Source: Crenobacter intestini
Lineage (GTDB): Bacteria > Pseudomonadota > Gammaproteobacteria > Burkholderiales > Chromobacteriaceae
DNA: 64,000 bases
Reading direction: 5' to 3'
Assembly: GCF_004919095.1 (NCBI RefSeq)
Contig: NZ_STGJ01000006.1
Span: 123,821-187,820, forward strand
A program made the translations under genes and the position numbers. The notes under the pieces were generated by a model. It saw nothing but the letters and a program-made list of their open reading frames with translations. It did no database searches and was not told the DNA's origin. Positions within the stretch are counted from its first letter, which is position 1, and every line of letters starts with the position of its first letter. Shown here in pieces: positions 34,893 to 44,200 of the stretch.

Positions 34893-35821
34893 TGCAAGGT
34901 TCCCCAAACAAAGCCTGCGTAGAGCGACAGCAAAAGCACGCCGCGGCCGCGGCCGATCAGCCCCTCTGCATTGGGGCGCAGCAGCAGCAAGGCGGTGATG
35001 CCGCAGGCGAGCGTCAGCGCCACCTCGGCGCGCGGCACGGCGATCGGGTGGATCAGGCCGGCGACGCCGACGATGGCCAGCCCGTTAAACAGGTTGCTGC
35101 CGATCAGGGTGCCGACGCCGATGTCGTCGTGGCCGCGCAGGCGCGACAACAGCACCGTCACCAGTTCCGGCAGCGAAGTGCCGAAGGCGACCAGCAGCAC
35201 GCCGACCACGTAGCCGCCGACGCCGAACGACGCGGCGACGCCGCTTGCACCCAGCACGAACAGGCGGCCGGCCAGCACGAGGCAGGCGAGACCGGCCACC
35301 CCGAGCAAGGCGATGCGGCCGGCCGGAAGATGCGGCGCGCCAGTGTCGCGAGCGTCGGCACGCGAAGCGCGCACCGCTCGCAGCGTCCACATCAGCCATC
35401 CGGCAAACACTGCCAACAGCAACAGTGCCTCGGCCCGCGAGAGGACGCCATCCATCAGGAACAGGAAAGTGAGCAGCGGCGCGAATAGCGCGAGCTTGTA
35501 GTCGGCGCCCAGAGCCCCCGCATCGGCGCGCACCGGCGCGAACAGCAGGGCCAGGCCGAAGATCAGCGCGATATTGGCGACGTTGCTGCCCAGCGCGTCA
35601 CCCAGACCGATCTGCGGCGAGCCGGACAGCGCGGCGACCGTCGAGACAGTCAACTCGGGGCTGGAGGTCGCGCACGCTGCCAGCGTGGTCGCGACCACCG
35701 CCTTGGGCACCCTGAACGCGCCCGACGCGCCGACAATCGCGCGCAGGAACGTTTCGCCGCCAAGCGCGGCGAGCACCACTGCCCCCGCCAGCAAGCAGAT
35801 ATCGGCAAGCGCAACCGGCAT
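34889..35821 (-). CDS. Calcium/sodium antiporter (CaCA family, YrbG-like)
   Basis: A 310-residue membrane protein with about 10 transmembrane helices and the two inverted alpha repeats of the CaCA family: ATTLAACATSSPELTVS with GDALGSNVANIALI (first half), and AFGTSLPELVTVLLS with GTLIGSNLFNGLAIVG (second half). The acidic residues in both SPE/LPE motifs should bind the cation. It exchanges Ca2+ for Na+ or H+. It is translationally coupled to the P-type ATPase downstream and lies 36 bases after a universal stress protein gene. Confidence 0.9.
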   Translation of the reverse strand: MPVALADICLLAGAVVLAALGGETFLRAIVGASGAFRVPKAVVATTLAACATSSPELTVSTVAALSGSPQIGLGDALGSNVANIALIFGLALLFAPVRADAGALGADYKLALFAPLLTFLFLMDGVLSRAEALLLLAVFAGWLMWTLRAVRASRADARDTGAPHLPAGRIALLGVAGLACLVLAGRLFVLGASGVAASFGVGGYVVGVLLVAFGTSLPELVTVLLSRLRGHDDIGVGTLIGSNLFNGLAIVGVAGLIHPIAVPRAEVALTLACGITALLLLRPNAEGLIGRGRGVLLLSLYAGFVWGTLQ

Positions 35822-35857
35822 GCCCCCCCCCTTTGGTCCGGTCAGGCCAGGTTTACG

Positions 35858-36721
35858 TCAGCACACCAGCACGTCGCACGGCGCGTAATACGCCAGGAAA
35901 CGCGGCACGCTGCCCATGATGGCCTCCTCGACACGGGTACCGCCATGCTTGCCGACGGCGATCAGCCCCGCGCCCAGTTCGCGCACGGCTTCGGGCAGCG
36001 CCGGGTTGGGGTCGCCGTACACCACACGGCCGTCGACTGCGCCGCCGTACGGGGCGACCAGCGCGTCCATGCTCTCTTTCGCCGCGTCGGCTTCGTCGGA
36101 GACGTAGCGCAGGATGTCCTGCTCGGGGAAGTGCTTGTAGCGCATCGCCGCCTCGAAGGGCGCGGTGTACGCGTGCACGGCAGCCAGGGGCGCCGCGCCG
36201 CCGACCGTCCGCGCCGTGTCGATCACGATGGCGGAGCGCGGGCCCAGATCGACCGCGGCGATCAGTTGCGTGTAGTCGGCGCGCGCCTCTTCGCGCACCA
36301 CCAGCACCGGGCAACGCGACTGCGACAGGATGCGCGCGGCGCTGCCGCCCAGGAAAAACTGCTGGAGCAGGCCCTTGCCGTGGGCGCCGATCACCACCAA
36401 ATCGGGCAGAAAGCTCTCGGCCGCGTCGGCGACCACCCGGTGGGTGCGCCCCTCGCCCACCTCGAAGCTGACCTGGCCGACGCCCATCGCGTCGACCTCG
36501 GCCAACAGTTCACCGGCGATGGCCTCGGCAGCCGAGCGCATCTGCAGGTCGACCTGCGTATGCTCGCCGAAGGCCGACTGCAAGGTGGCAAAACGCGGCA
36601 GCGCGTGCACCAGCAGAAGCTTGGCGCCGTCGCGTGCGGCAAGCAGGGCCGCACGGCGGACCGCGGCGTTGCCCAGCGGGGAAAAATCGGTCGCGACCAG
36701 GATGCGTTCGAGTGCAGGCAT
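35858..36721 (-). CDS. Double-domain universal stress protein
   Basis: A 287-residue protein with two UspA domains (about 1-145 and 150-287). The first has the ATP-binding form: ILVATDFSPLGNAAV at the start and GAHGKGLLQQFFLGGSAARIL as the G-x-x-G-x(9)-G-S/T loop, shortened here to GAHGKGLLQQFFLGGSA. The second ends GKHGGTRVEEAIMGSVPRFL, an eroded version. Such tandem proteins resemble UspE-like stress factors. The ATG at 36721 is chosen because GGAGG lies 5 bases upstream; an earlier in-frame ATG (36733) overlaps that site. It precedes the Ca2+ antiporter and ATPase genes in the same direction and may be co-transcribed. Confidence 0.88.
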   Translation of the reverse strand: MPALERILVATDFSPLGNAAVRRAALLAARDGAKLLLVHALPRFATLQSAFGEHTQVDLQMRSAAEAIAGELLAEVDAMGVGQVSFEVGEGRTHRVVADAAESFLPDLVVIGAHGKGLLQQFFLGGSAARILSQSRCPVLVVREEARADYTQLIAAVDLGPRSAIVIDTARTVGGAAPLAAVHAYTAPFEAAMRYKHFPEQDILRYVSDEADAAKESMDALVAPYGGAVDGRVVYGDPNPALPEAVRELGAGLIAVGKHGGTRVEEAIMGSVPRFLAYYAPCDVLVC

Positions 36722-36811
36722 GTCGTCCTCCATAACGACTTTGTCATACCCGTTCGTCCGGGCCCGCGCCGATTAGTTCCCCTTTTCCATTCAAGGATTT
36801 GCGAAGGAGGC

Positions 36812-37174
36812 TCAGCGCGCGTCGAAAGGCAGGCCGCGCGCCGCGTGTTCGGCGGCGAGGCGCGCGCGCAGGCAGTCCGGGCACAGGCAGTCGGCGACGC
36901 CGGGCGTCGGCGGCAGCACGTTGGGCAGGTCGTTGCACCAGCAACTGCCGTCCTTGCCGCCGCTGCCGCAACCGAACGCCGCCCCGCAGGCATCGCAGCG
37001 TTTCTCGCGCACCCGCGGCTTGAGCGACAACAGCCGCGCCCACACCGCGCGCTTTTCTTCGTCATCCATCGCCGACCACGCGGCGATCTCGTCGACCGTC
37101 CGCTGGCAGCCGGTGCAGGTCTGCGTGGCCGCGTCCAGCGCGCACGCGCCGACGCAAGGCGACACCACGCTCAT
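36812..37174 (-). CDS. DUF1289 / cysteine-rich CWC family protein
   Basis: A 120-residue cysteine-rich protein with two small metal-binding modules. The N-terminal DUF1289 part reads SPCVGACALD...CTGCQRTVDEIAAW...EKRAVWARL. The C-terminal part (about residues 60-110) is a CWC-type cluster with CDACGAAFGCGS, CWCNDLP and CLCPDCLRARL. Both modules probably bind zinc, and their roles are unknown. The ATG at 37174 overlaps the adenine deaminase stop (ATGA), so it is translationally coupled to that enzyme. Confidence 0.83.
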   Translation of the reverse strand: MSVVSPCVGACALDAATQTCTGCQRTVDEIAAWSAMDDEEKRAVWARLLSLKPRVREKRCDACGAAFGCGSGGKDGSCWCNDLPNVLPPTPGVADCLCPDCLRARLAAEHAARGLPFDAR

Positions 37175-38199
37175 GTGCCCTCCCGCCATGCCTGCAACTC
37201 GGCGTCGACCTGGGCGATGTAGCGCGCCTGCTCGGCCTCGGGCAGCCAGCTCGCCTCGAAGCCGTTCTTCACCAGTTGCACGATGTCGTCCGCGTCAAGG
37301 GACAGCGCCTGCTGACAAGCGACGTAGTTGTCGCCGACATAGCCGCCGAAGTAGGACGGGTCGTCCGAGTTGACCGTCGCGCACAGCCCCAACGCCAGCA
37401 TTTTCTTCAGCGGGTGGTGAGCGAGGGTGTCGACCACGCAGAGCTTCAGGTTGGAGAGCGGGCACACCGTCAGCGGCATGCGGCTTGCGGCGAGCTTCTC
37501 CACCAGCGCGTCGTCTTCCAGCGCGCGCACGCCGTGGTCGACCCGGCACACGCCAAGCGCGAGCGCCTGCCACACGTACCCGGGCGGCCCCTCCTCGCCC
37601 GCATGCGCGACCACCAGCTTGCCAAGCGCGCGGCAGCGCTCGAACAGCCGCGCGAATTTCTCCGGCGGGTGGCCGACCTCGCTCGAATCGAGGCCGAAGC
37701 CGTCGATCGCGTCCAGCCAGGGCAGCGCTTGCTCAAGCGTCGCCATGCCGTCTTCTTCGCTTAAGTGGCGCAGGAAGGAGAGGATCAGCCGGGAACTCAT
37801 GCCCCACTTCGCATGCGCGTCGGCCAGCGCACGGCGGATGCCGGCGAGCACCACGGCGAAGGGCACGCCGCGCGCGGTATGCGTCTGCGGGTCGAAGAAG
37901 ATCTCGGTGTGCACCACCTTGTCCTGGTGGGCGCGCTCAAGGTAGGCGAAGGTCAGCCGGTAGAAGTCGTCCTCGTCCTGCAGCACGCCGGCGCCGGCGT
38001 AGTAGAGGTCGAGGAAGGATTGCAGGTCGGAAAAATCGTACGCGGCACGCAGCGCGGCGACGTCGGCGTACGGCAGGGTCACGCCGTTCTTCCCGGCGAG
38101 TTCGAACATCAGCTCGGGCTCGAGTGTCCCCTCGATATGCAGGTGCAGCTCGGTCTTGGGCAGCCGCGCGATCAGCGCGGCGACGGCAGGCTCGGTCAT
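37171..38199 (-). CDS. Adenine deaminase (adenosine deaminase superfamily)
   Basis: A 342-residue TIM-barrel deaminase. The zinc and catalytic motifs are KTELHLHIEGTLEPE (HxH, residues about 16-30), VAHAGEEGPP (His and Glu), RVDHGVRA and NSDDPSYFGGYV (the Asp pair). The last motif and YDFSDLQSFLDLYYAGAGVL match the bacterial/fungal adenine deaminases, such as Pseudomonas PA0148, better than adenosine deaminases, so the predicted reaction is adenine to hypoxanthine plus ammonia. The ATG at 38199 has GAGGAAG; the upstream extension is unsupported. It is the first gene of a two-gene unit with the DUF1289 protein. Confidence 0.86.
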   Translation of the reverse strand: MTEPAVAALIARLPKTELHLHIEGTLEPELMFELAGKNGVTLPYADVAALRAAYDFSDLQSFLDLYYAGAGVLQDEDDFYRLTFAYLERAHQDKVVHTEIFFDPQTHTARGVPFAVVLAGIRRALADAHAKWGMSSRLILSFLRHLSEEDGMATLEQALPWLDAIDGFGLDSSEVGHPPEKFARLFERCRALGKLVVAHAGEEGPPGYVWQALALGVCRVDHGVRALEDDALVEKLAASRMPLTVCPLSNLKLCVVDTLAHHPLKKMLALGLCATVNSDDPSYFGGYVGDNYVACQQALSLDADDIVQLVKNGFEASWLPEAEQARYIAQVDAELQAWREGT

Positions 38200-38588
38200 G
38201 GTGCTTCCTCGTGAAAACTCGCGCGCATGATAACACCGAGCGCGCCTGCGCGTTTTTTGGGCAAGCGCTCTACACGCCCCGCCCGCCGCGGCTTGCCGCC
38301 AGGCGCCCACAAGCTGTCCACAGGCTTGTCCGCAGCGGCGGTGGATAGCCGGCCCAGACTGCCTTGTTTTTAGGCAACACCGGCTTTCAGCTTACGGATC
38401 AGCGCCTTGGCGCAACCATCCACAAGCGCCCCACACCCTTGTGCGCAGCGTCTGTGCAAAAAGCCCCCGGCCAAAACCGCCTGCCATCCGCTAGCCGGTG
38501 CGCGCCGGCGCTTGCGATCGGCGCGTCCGGCCGCAGCCGCTTACGCGGACGCCTGTTCATCTAGGCTCCGCCCGCTGCCGGTCACGCG
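38200..38588. other. Divergent intergenic region with DnaA-box-like motifs
   Basis: About 390 bases. They contain three 7-of-9 matches to the DnaA box (TGTCCACA near 38316, GTGGATAG near 38340, ATCCACA near 38418) and several short GC palindromes. No gene is seen. The motifs are too weak to call an origin. Confidence 0.35.
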
Positions 38589-38618
38589 TTGACAGGCCAG
38601 CCAGCAGCCCCAGACAAT
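38589..38618 (+). promoter_or_regulatory. Candidate sigma-70 promoter of the FimV-like gene
   Basis: A perfect TTGACA (38589-38594) is followed after 18 bases by GACAAT, leading to an AT-rich start region 38 bases before the ATG. Confidence 0.5.
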
Positions 38619-38656
38619 AGCAGATACATATAAAAACACCCCGCCATTTCAAGCAG

Positions 38657-39733
38657 ATGCCATCCTCTTCATCCTCCGCGCTGCTGCTGACGCTCGGCGC
38701 GGCGCTGCTGCCCAGCGCCGAGGCCGCACTCGGCCCTTTGCGCACGCTTGACGCGCCCGAAGGACAGCTGCGCGCCTATGCTCTCGCCGGCCCGGCCGAG
38801 GGTGGCGCCTTGCCCGTGGCAAGGCTCATCGACGGCACGCGTTACGGCCTCGCCTCGCCAAGCCCGGCCGCCGGCCAGCTGGCGATCAGCGTCAGCCCAG
38901 ACGCGGACGGTATCTGGCGGGTCGGTGTCGAAGGGCCGGCGCCGGCCCGCGGCGAGACGCTGCGCTTCGCGGTCGAGCTCAGCTGGGAAGGCGGCCGCTG
39001 GGTGCGCGCGTACACGGTGCGTACCCGGCCGGCGCCGCCGGCGGACGGCGCGACAAGCGCGCCCGCCGCGCGCAGCCACATGGTCAGGCGCGGCGACACC
39101 CTGCTCGCGCTCGCCAAACGCTACTATCCGGCCCACTCCGCGCAGGCGGCACGCGCGATCTTCCGGGCCAACCCGCACGCGTTCGCGGGCGACAGCCCGG
39201 ACATGCTGCTCGCCGGGGCGACGCTCAGACTGCCGGCCACCCTGCCGGCAGCCGCTACCACCCAACAAGCCGCCGCGAAGGCGGCCCGGCCGGCCGCCCT
39301 GCCCGTGCCTGCCCAGCCGCCGCGCGCGACGGTGCGCGCGACTCCCTTAGCCGCCACCGCGGCAAAGGCCACGCCGGCAGCGACGCTGCCGTCTTCCCCG
39401 CCTCCGGAGAAGCCCGCGCCAGCACCCGACGCACCGACGACACCCGCCCAGCCGCCCCAGGCGACGGAAAGCGGCGCGCGGCCGGTTGCCGACGCCCAGG
39501 CGGCCGAACGACGCCAGGTCATGCTCAGCGAAGCCAAGCGCCGGCTCGCCGCGCTGGAGGCCGAAGTCGCGCGGCTGCAGGCGGCGCCTCCACCGCCCTC
39601 GCCCGAAACCGACGACGCCGCACTCGACGCCGCGGTGATCGACTACGTCACCACCGGCGCGGGCGGGCTTGCGGTGCTGTCCTTGCTCGCCTGGCAGCTC
39701 GCCCGCCGCCGCGCACGCCAGGGCGCCGCCTGA
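38657..39733 (+). CDS. LysM-containing FimV/HubP-like membrane protein, short form
   Basis: A 358-residue protein: signal peptide (to about residue 23), a conserved beta-rich N-terminal segment like that of FimV, a LysM domain (about 140-195, starting MVRRGDTLLALAKRYY) for peptidoglycan binding, and a low-complexity Ala/Pro linker (about 200-285). A short coiled coil (EAKRRLAALEAEVARLQA) and one C-terminal transmembrane helix with a basic RRRARQ tail complete it. Full FimV/HubP polar organisers continue into a long cytoplasmic TPR region; here nothing follows the helix, so it is a natural short form or a relative. Polar localisation or type IV pilus function is inference. It ends before a bidirectional terminator. 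Confidence 0.72.
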   Translation: MPSSSSSALLLTLGAALLPSAEAALGPLRTLDAPEGQLRAYALAGPAEGGALPVARLIDGTRYGLASPSPAAGQLAISVSPDADGIWRVGVEGPAPARGETLRFAVELSWEGGRWVRAYTVRTRPAPPADGATSAPAARSHMVRRGDTLLALAKRYYPAHSAQAARAIFRANPHAFAGDSPDMLLAGATLRLPATLPAAATTQQAAAKAARPAALPVPAQPPRATVRATPLAATAAKATPAATLPSSPPPEKPAPAPDAPTTPAQPPQATESGARPVADAQAAERRQVMLSEAKRRLAALEAEVARLQAAPPPPSPETDDAALDAAVIDYVTTGAGGLAVLSLLAWQLARRRARQGAA

Positions 39734-39743
39734 CGCCGGAAAC

Positions 39744-39779
39744 AAAAAAGCCGCCAGGGGGACCCTGGCGGCTTTTTGT
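39744..39779. terminator. Bidirectional terminator between FimV-like gene and livK-like gene
   Basis: GCCGCCAGGG (39750-39759) pairs with CCCTGGCGGC (39763-39772), preceded by AAAAAA and followed by TTTTTG. It serves both convergent genes. Confidence 0.9.
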
Positions 39780-39791
39780 CGGAGAGGCAGC

Positions 39792-41021
39792 TTACTGCGC
39801 GGCAGACGCGGCGGGTGCTGCAGCCGGTGCGCCGCCGCCCACGGTTTCCAGTACTACCCAGTCACCGTTCTTCACCTGGTAGACGGTGATGCCGCCGTCC
39901 TTGAGGTCACCCTTGTCGTCGTACGCCCAGTTGCTGGTGGTCACGCCGTCGGTGTAGGCGTTGCCAGCCAGTTGCGGCAGGTACTTGGCCGGGTCGGTCG
40001 AGTCGGCCTTCTTCATGGCGGCGATCATCGCGCGGGCGGCGTCGTAGCCGTACGGCGAGTAGGTGGCGACGTCGGTGTTGAAGCGAGCCTTGTAGCGGGT
40101 CTCGTAGTCCTTGCCCTTGGGCATCTGCGCGAGCGGCAGGCCAGCCAGCGAGGCGATGGTGCCTTCGGCTTCCTTGCCGGCCAGCTTCACAAAGTTCGGG
40201 GTCTTGGTCATTTCGCCGGACACCAGCGGCGCCTTGATGCCCAGACGCTTCATCTGCTTGGCCATCGGCGCGGACTGCGCGTCGGCGCCGCCGAAGAAGA
40301 TGATGTCAGGGTTCTGCGCCTTGATGCTGGTCAGGATCGCGGCGAAGTCGGTCGCCTTGTCGTTGGTGAACTCGCGCTTGCTGACGGTGCCGCCGGCGGC
40401 CTTGACCGCCTTCTCGAACTCGTCGGCCAGGCCCTGACCGTAAGCGGTGCGGTCGTCGACGATCACGATGTTCTTCGCGCCGAGCTTCTCGACCACGTAC
40501 TTGCCCATCACCGAGCCTTGCTGGGTGTCGGAGGTCATCGAGCGGAAGGTGTTCTTGAAGCCCTGCTGGGTGAACGCCGGCGCGGTCGCCATCGCGACCA
40601 TCGGGATGCCTGCGTCGGAGTAGATCTTGGACGCCGGGATCGAGGTGCCGGAGTTGAAGTGGCCGACCACGCCGTTGACCTTGTCGTCGGCGAACTTCTG
40701 CGCGACCTGGGTCGCGGCCTTCGGGTCAGCCTGGTCGTCCTCGGCCACCAGTTCGAAAGTCACAGCCTGCCCGCCGATCATCGGCTTCTCGGCGTTGGCG
40801 TCCTCGATCGCCAGCGTCACGCCGTTCTTGTACTCCTCGCCGTAGTGCGCCTGCGGGCCGGTCAGCGGCGCGGCGAAGCCGATCTTCACCACGTTGCCGC
40901 TCGCGGCGGCGGCGGAAGCCTCGGCACCCGGAGCGGCCGCCTCTTCCTTCTTGCCGCAGGCGGCGAGGGTCAGGGCAGCGGCGACAGCCAGGGTCAGGGT
41001 CGAGCGTCGGGTCAGTAGCAT
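39792..41021 (-). CDS. LivK-type branched-chain amino acid binding lipoprotein
   Basis: A 409-residue periplasmic binding protein of the leucine/isoleucine/valine (peripla_BP_6) family. The signal has a lipobox LAAC (Cys22 from the chosen start), so it should be membrane-tethered. Family landmarks are KIGFAAPLTGPQAHYG, VNGVVGHFNSGTSIPAS, VDDRTAYGQGLADEF and YSPYGYDAARAMIAA; the tail is an Ala/Pro-rich extension. The ligand may be a branched-chain or another amino acid. It stands alone: no permease or ATPase genes are adjacent. The ATG at 41021 is preferred because GAGGAAA precedes it; an in-frame ATG at 41033 lacks a site. Confidence 0.86.
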   Translation of the reverse strand: MLLTRRSTLTLAVAAALTLAACGKKEEAAAPGAEASAAAASGNVVKIGFAAPLTGPQAHYGEEYKNGVTLAIEDANAEKPMIGGQAVTFELVAEDDQADPKAATQVAQKFADDKVNGVVGHFNSGTSIPASKIYSDAGIPMVAMATAPAFTQQGFKNTFRSMTSDTQQGSVMGKYVVEKLGAKNIVIVDDRTAYGQGLADEFEKAVKAAGGTVSKREFTNDKATDFAAILTSIKAQNPDIIFFGGADAQSAPMAKQMKRLGIKAPLVSGEMTKTPNFVKLAGKEAEGTIASLAGLPLAQMPKGKDYETRYKARFNTDVATYSPYGYDAARAMIAAMKKADSTDPAKYLPQLAGNAYTDGVTTSNWAYDDKGDLKDGGITVYQVKNGDWVVLETVGGGAPAAAPAASAAQ

Positions 41022-41221
41022 GTGTTTCCTCATCGATCAGGGGGTTATCGATCTGCCATTACGGATTGATGGCAGTCCGAACCTCTAAAAACCGTCGGCA
41101 TATTGCGCCGCTTGCAGACAAAATACAAGAGGCAATCGCCGGCTTTTTCAAACGCGTTAAACGCCATAAGAATATCGGCAAATACCGACGCCGCGCCTGC
41201 CCCGGCAGGGCCGCCGCGCAC

Positions 41222-41252
41222 ACAAAAAAGGGCGCCCGCGAGGGGGCGCCCT
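41222..41252 (-). terminator. Terminator of putA
   Basis: On the minus strand GGGCGCCCCCTCGCGGGCGCCC is followed by TTTTTTGTG, an intrinsic terminator 18 bases after the putA stop. Confidence 0.85.
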
Positions 41253-41269
41253 GCCATCCTGCTACGCGC

Positions 41270-44200
41270 TTATTCGGCCAGCGTCATCAGGCTGGCGTTG
41301 CCGCCGGCGGCGGTGGTGTTGACAGAAAGCGCGCGCTCGGCGACCAGCCGCAGCAGGGTCGAGCGCTCGACGCGCGCCTCGATGAGCGGCACCAGCGCGC
41401 CGTCACGCGCGGCCAGGCGAGCACGCAGCGCGGCGTCGTCCGCCGCGGCGAGCACCATCTCGACCTCGGCGGCGCATACGTCGTCGCACAGCGTCACCCA
41501 GCCCCCCAGCACGTGCGCGATCTCGTCCGTGCCGTCGCCGCGTTCGAGCACCACGCGGTTGCCGCTGGCGAAGGCGAGCATCAGCTGCTCGAGCAGCGCC
41601 TCGCGGTCGCCACCGGCGCAGCCGACCACCCCGCGCGGGCGGAAACTAAGCGCGTTGCGCTCGCCGGTCGGCCCAGGCAGCACCACCTCGACCCCCAGCG
41701 GCGTCTGTTCGCGCAGCCATGCGGCACGCGCGCGCAGCGCGCCCAGCGCCTCGGCCGGCGCAAGCGTGGGCAAGGCGGCCTCCAGCGCGTCAAGCGCCGG
41801 CAGTTCGGGCTTGCCCTGCGGCAGGGCCGGCGTCCAGTCGCCACGGGTCAGGCGGAACAGGTAGAGCGGGCCGCCGGCCTTGGGGCCAGTACCGGACTTG
41901 CCTTCGCCGCCGAAGGGCTGCACGCCGACCACCGCGCCGACGATGTTGCGGTTCACGTAGACGTTGCCCGCGCGCACCGCGCCGGTCACCTCGGCGATGG
42001 TCTCGTCGATCCGCGTGTGCAGGCCGTGCGTGAGCGCGTAACCGGTCGCGTTGATCTCCTCGAGCACGCGGCCAAGGTCGGCCGCGTCGTAGCGCAGCAC
42101 GTGCAGCACCGGGCCGAACACCTCGCGCGTCAACAGCGACAGGGTGTCGATCTCGAACATCACCGGCGCGACGAAGGAGCCGTCCGCGCAGGCGTCGGGC
42201 AGCGCGAGCAGGTGGCTGTCCCGTGCCCTTGCCTGCATCACGTCGATGTGGCGCGCAAGGTTCGCGCGCGCCTCCTCGTCGATCACCGGGCCGACGTCGG
42301 TTTCCAACTGCGCCGGGTCGCCGATAACCAGCTCGTCCATCGCGCCCTTGAGCATGGCGACCACCTTGTCGGCGATCTCGTTCTGCAGGTAGAGCACGCG
42401 CAGCGCCGAGCAGCGCTGGCCGGCCGAGTCGAACGCCGAGGCGAGCACGTCGTTCACCACCTGTTCGGGCAGCGCCGAGCTGTCGACGATCATCGCGTTC
42501 TGGCCGCCGGTCTCGGCGATCAGTACCGGCGCGTCTTCGCGCGCGGCGAGCGTGCGGTTGATCAGCTGGGCGACCTCGGTCGAGCCGGTGAAGATCACGC
42601 CCTGGATGCGCGCGTCGCGCACCAGCGCGGCGCCGACTGTCGCGCCGTCGCCCGGCAGCAACTGCAGCACGTCGCGCGGCACGCCGGCCTCGTGCAGCAG
42701 GCGCACCGCGTACGCGGCGATCAGGCTGGTCTGCTCGGCCGGTTTGGCGAGCACGGTGTTGCCGGCCACCAAGGCGGCCGCCACCTCGCCGACGAAGATC
42801 GCCAGCGGGAAGTTCCACGGGCTGATGCACACCACCGGCCCCAGCGCCGGGTGGCGTGCGTTGTCGAGCCGCGCGGCGGCTTCGGCCGCGTAGTAGCGGC
42901 AGAAGTCGACCGCCTCGCGCACCTCGGCGATCGCGTTGGGCAGCGTCTTGCCCGCCTCGCGCACCGCCAGCATCATCAGCGCAGGCGTATGCGCCTCCAT
43001 CAGGTCGGCCATCGCGGCAAGACACGCCGCGCGCGCCTGCGGGGCCGTCGCCGCCCAGCCAGGCGCGGCGGCGGTGGCGGCGGCAAGCGCCAGGTCGACC
43101 TCCTCCTCGCCCGCGTCGTGCACCACGCCGACCACGTCGTCCTGCCGCGCCGGGTTGCGCACGAAGCGGGTGGTGCCGGTCTCGACGTCGCCGTGGGCGA
43201 GCATCGGCAGCGCGCGCCACGCCTGCGCCTCGGCCGCCGTCAGCCCCGCGCCCAGCGCGCCCAGCGCGTGTTCGTTGACAAGGTCGAGCCCGCGCGAATT
43301 GACACGCGGCAGGTAGAGGTCCAGCGGCAAGGCGATGCCGCCGTGCGGGGTGCCGGCCAGTTCGGCCGCCGCAGCGACCGGGTCGGCGACCAGTTCGGCC
43401 ACCGGCACCGCCTCGTCGACGATGCGGTTGACGAAGGACGAGTTCGCGCCGTTCTCGAGCAGGCGGCGCACCAGGTAGGCAAGCAGCGTCTCGTGCGAGC
43501 CGACCGGCGCGTAGATACGGCAGGGCTTATCAAGCTGCCCCTGGCCGACCACCTGGTCGTACAGCGTCTCGCCCATGCCGTGCAGGCACTGGAATTCGTA
43601 GTCCTTGCCCGCAGCCAGATGGTAGACCGCCGACAGGGTGTACGCGTTGTGCGTGGCGAACTGCGGGTAGACCGCGTCCTGCGCCCCGAGCAGTTTCTTC
43701 GCGCACGCAAGGTAGGACACGTCGGTGTACACCTTGCGCGTATACACCGGGAAGCCGCTCGCGCCGTCGACCTGCGCGCGCTTGATCTCGGCGTCCCAGT
43801 ACGCGCCCTTCACCAGGCGCACCATGAAGCGGTGGCCGGTACGCCGCGCCAGTTCGACCAGGTAATCGATCACGAACGGACAGCGCTTCTGGTACGCCTG
43901 CACGACGATGCCGATGCCCTTGAAGCCGGCGAGGTCCGCGTCTTCCGCCAGCGCCTCGATCAGGTCGAGCGACAGCTCGAGGCGGTCGGCCTCTTCCGCG
44001 TCGATGTTGAGGCCGATGTCGTAATCGCGCGCCAACAGGAACAGCCCCTTCAGGCGCGGCAGCAATTCGGCCATCACCCGCTCGCGCTGCGCGCGGCTGT
44101 AGCGCGGGTGGATCGCCGAGAGCTTGACCGAGATGCCCGGCCCCTCGTACACGCCGCGGCCGGCGGATGCCTTGCCGATCGCGTGGATCGCGCCGACGTA

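Noticed and set aside
38200..38588. Replication origin
   Set aside because: Only three weak DnaA-like sites, no AT-rich unwinding element and no dnaA, dnaN or parAB genes nearby.
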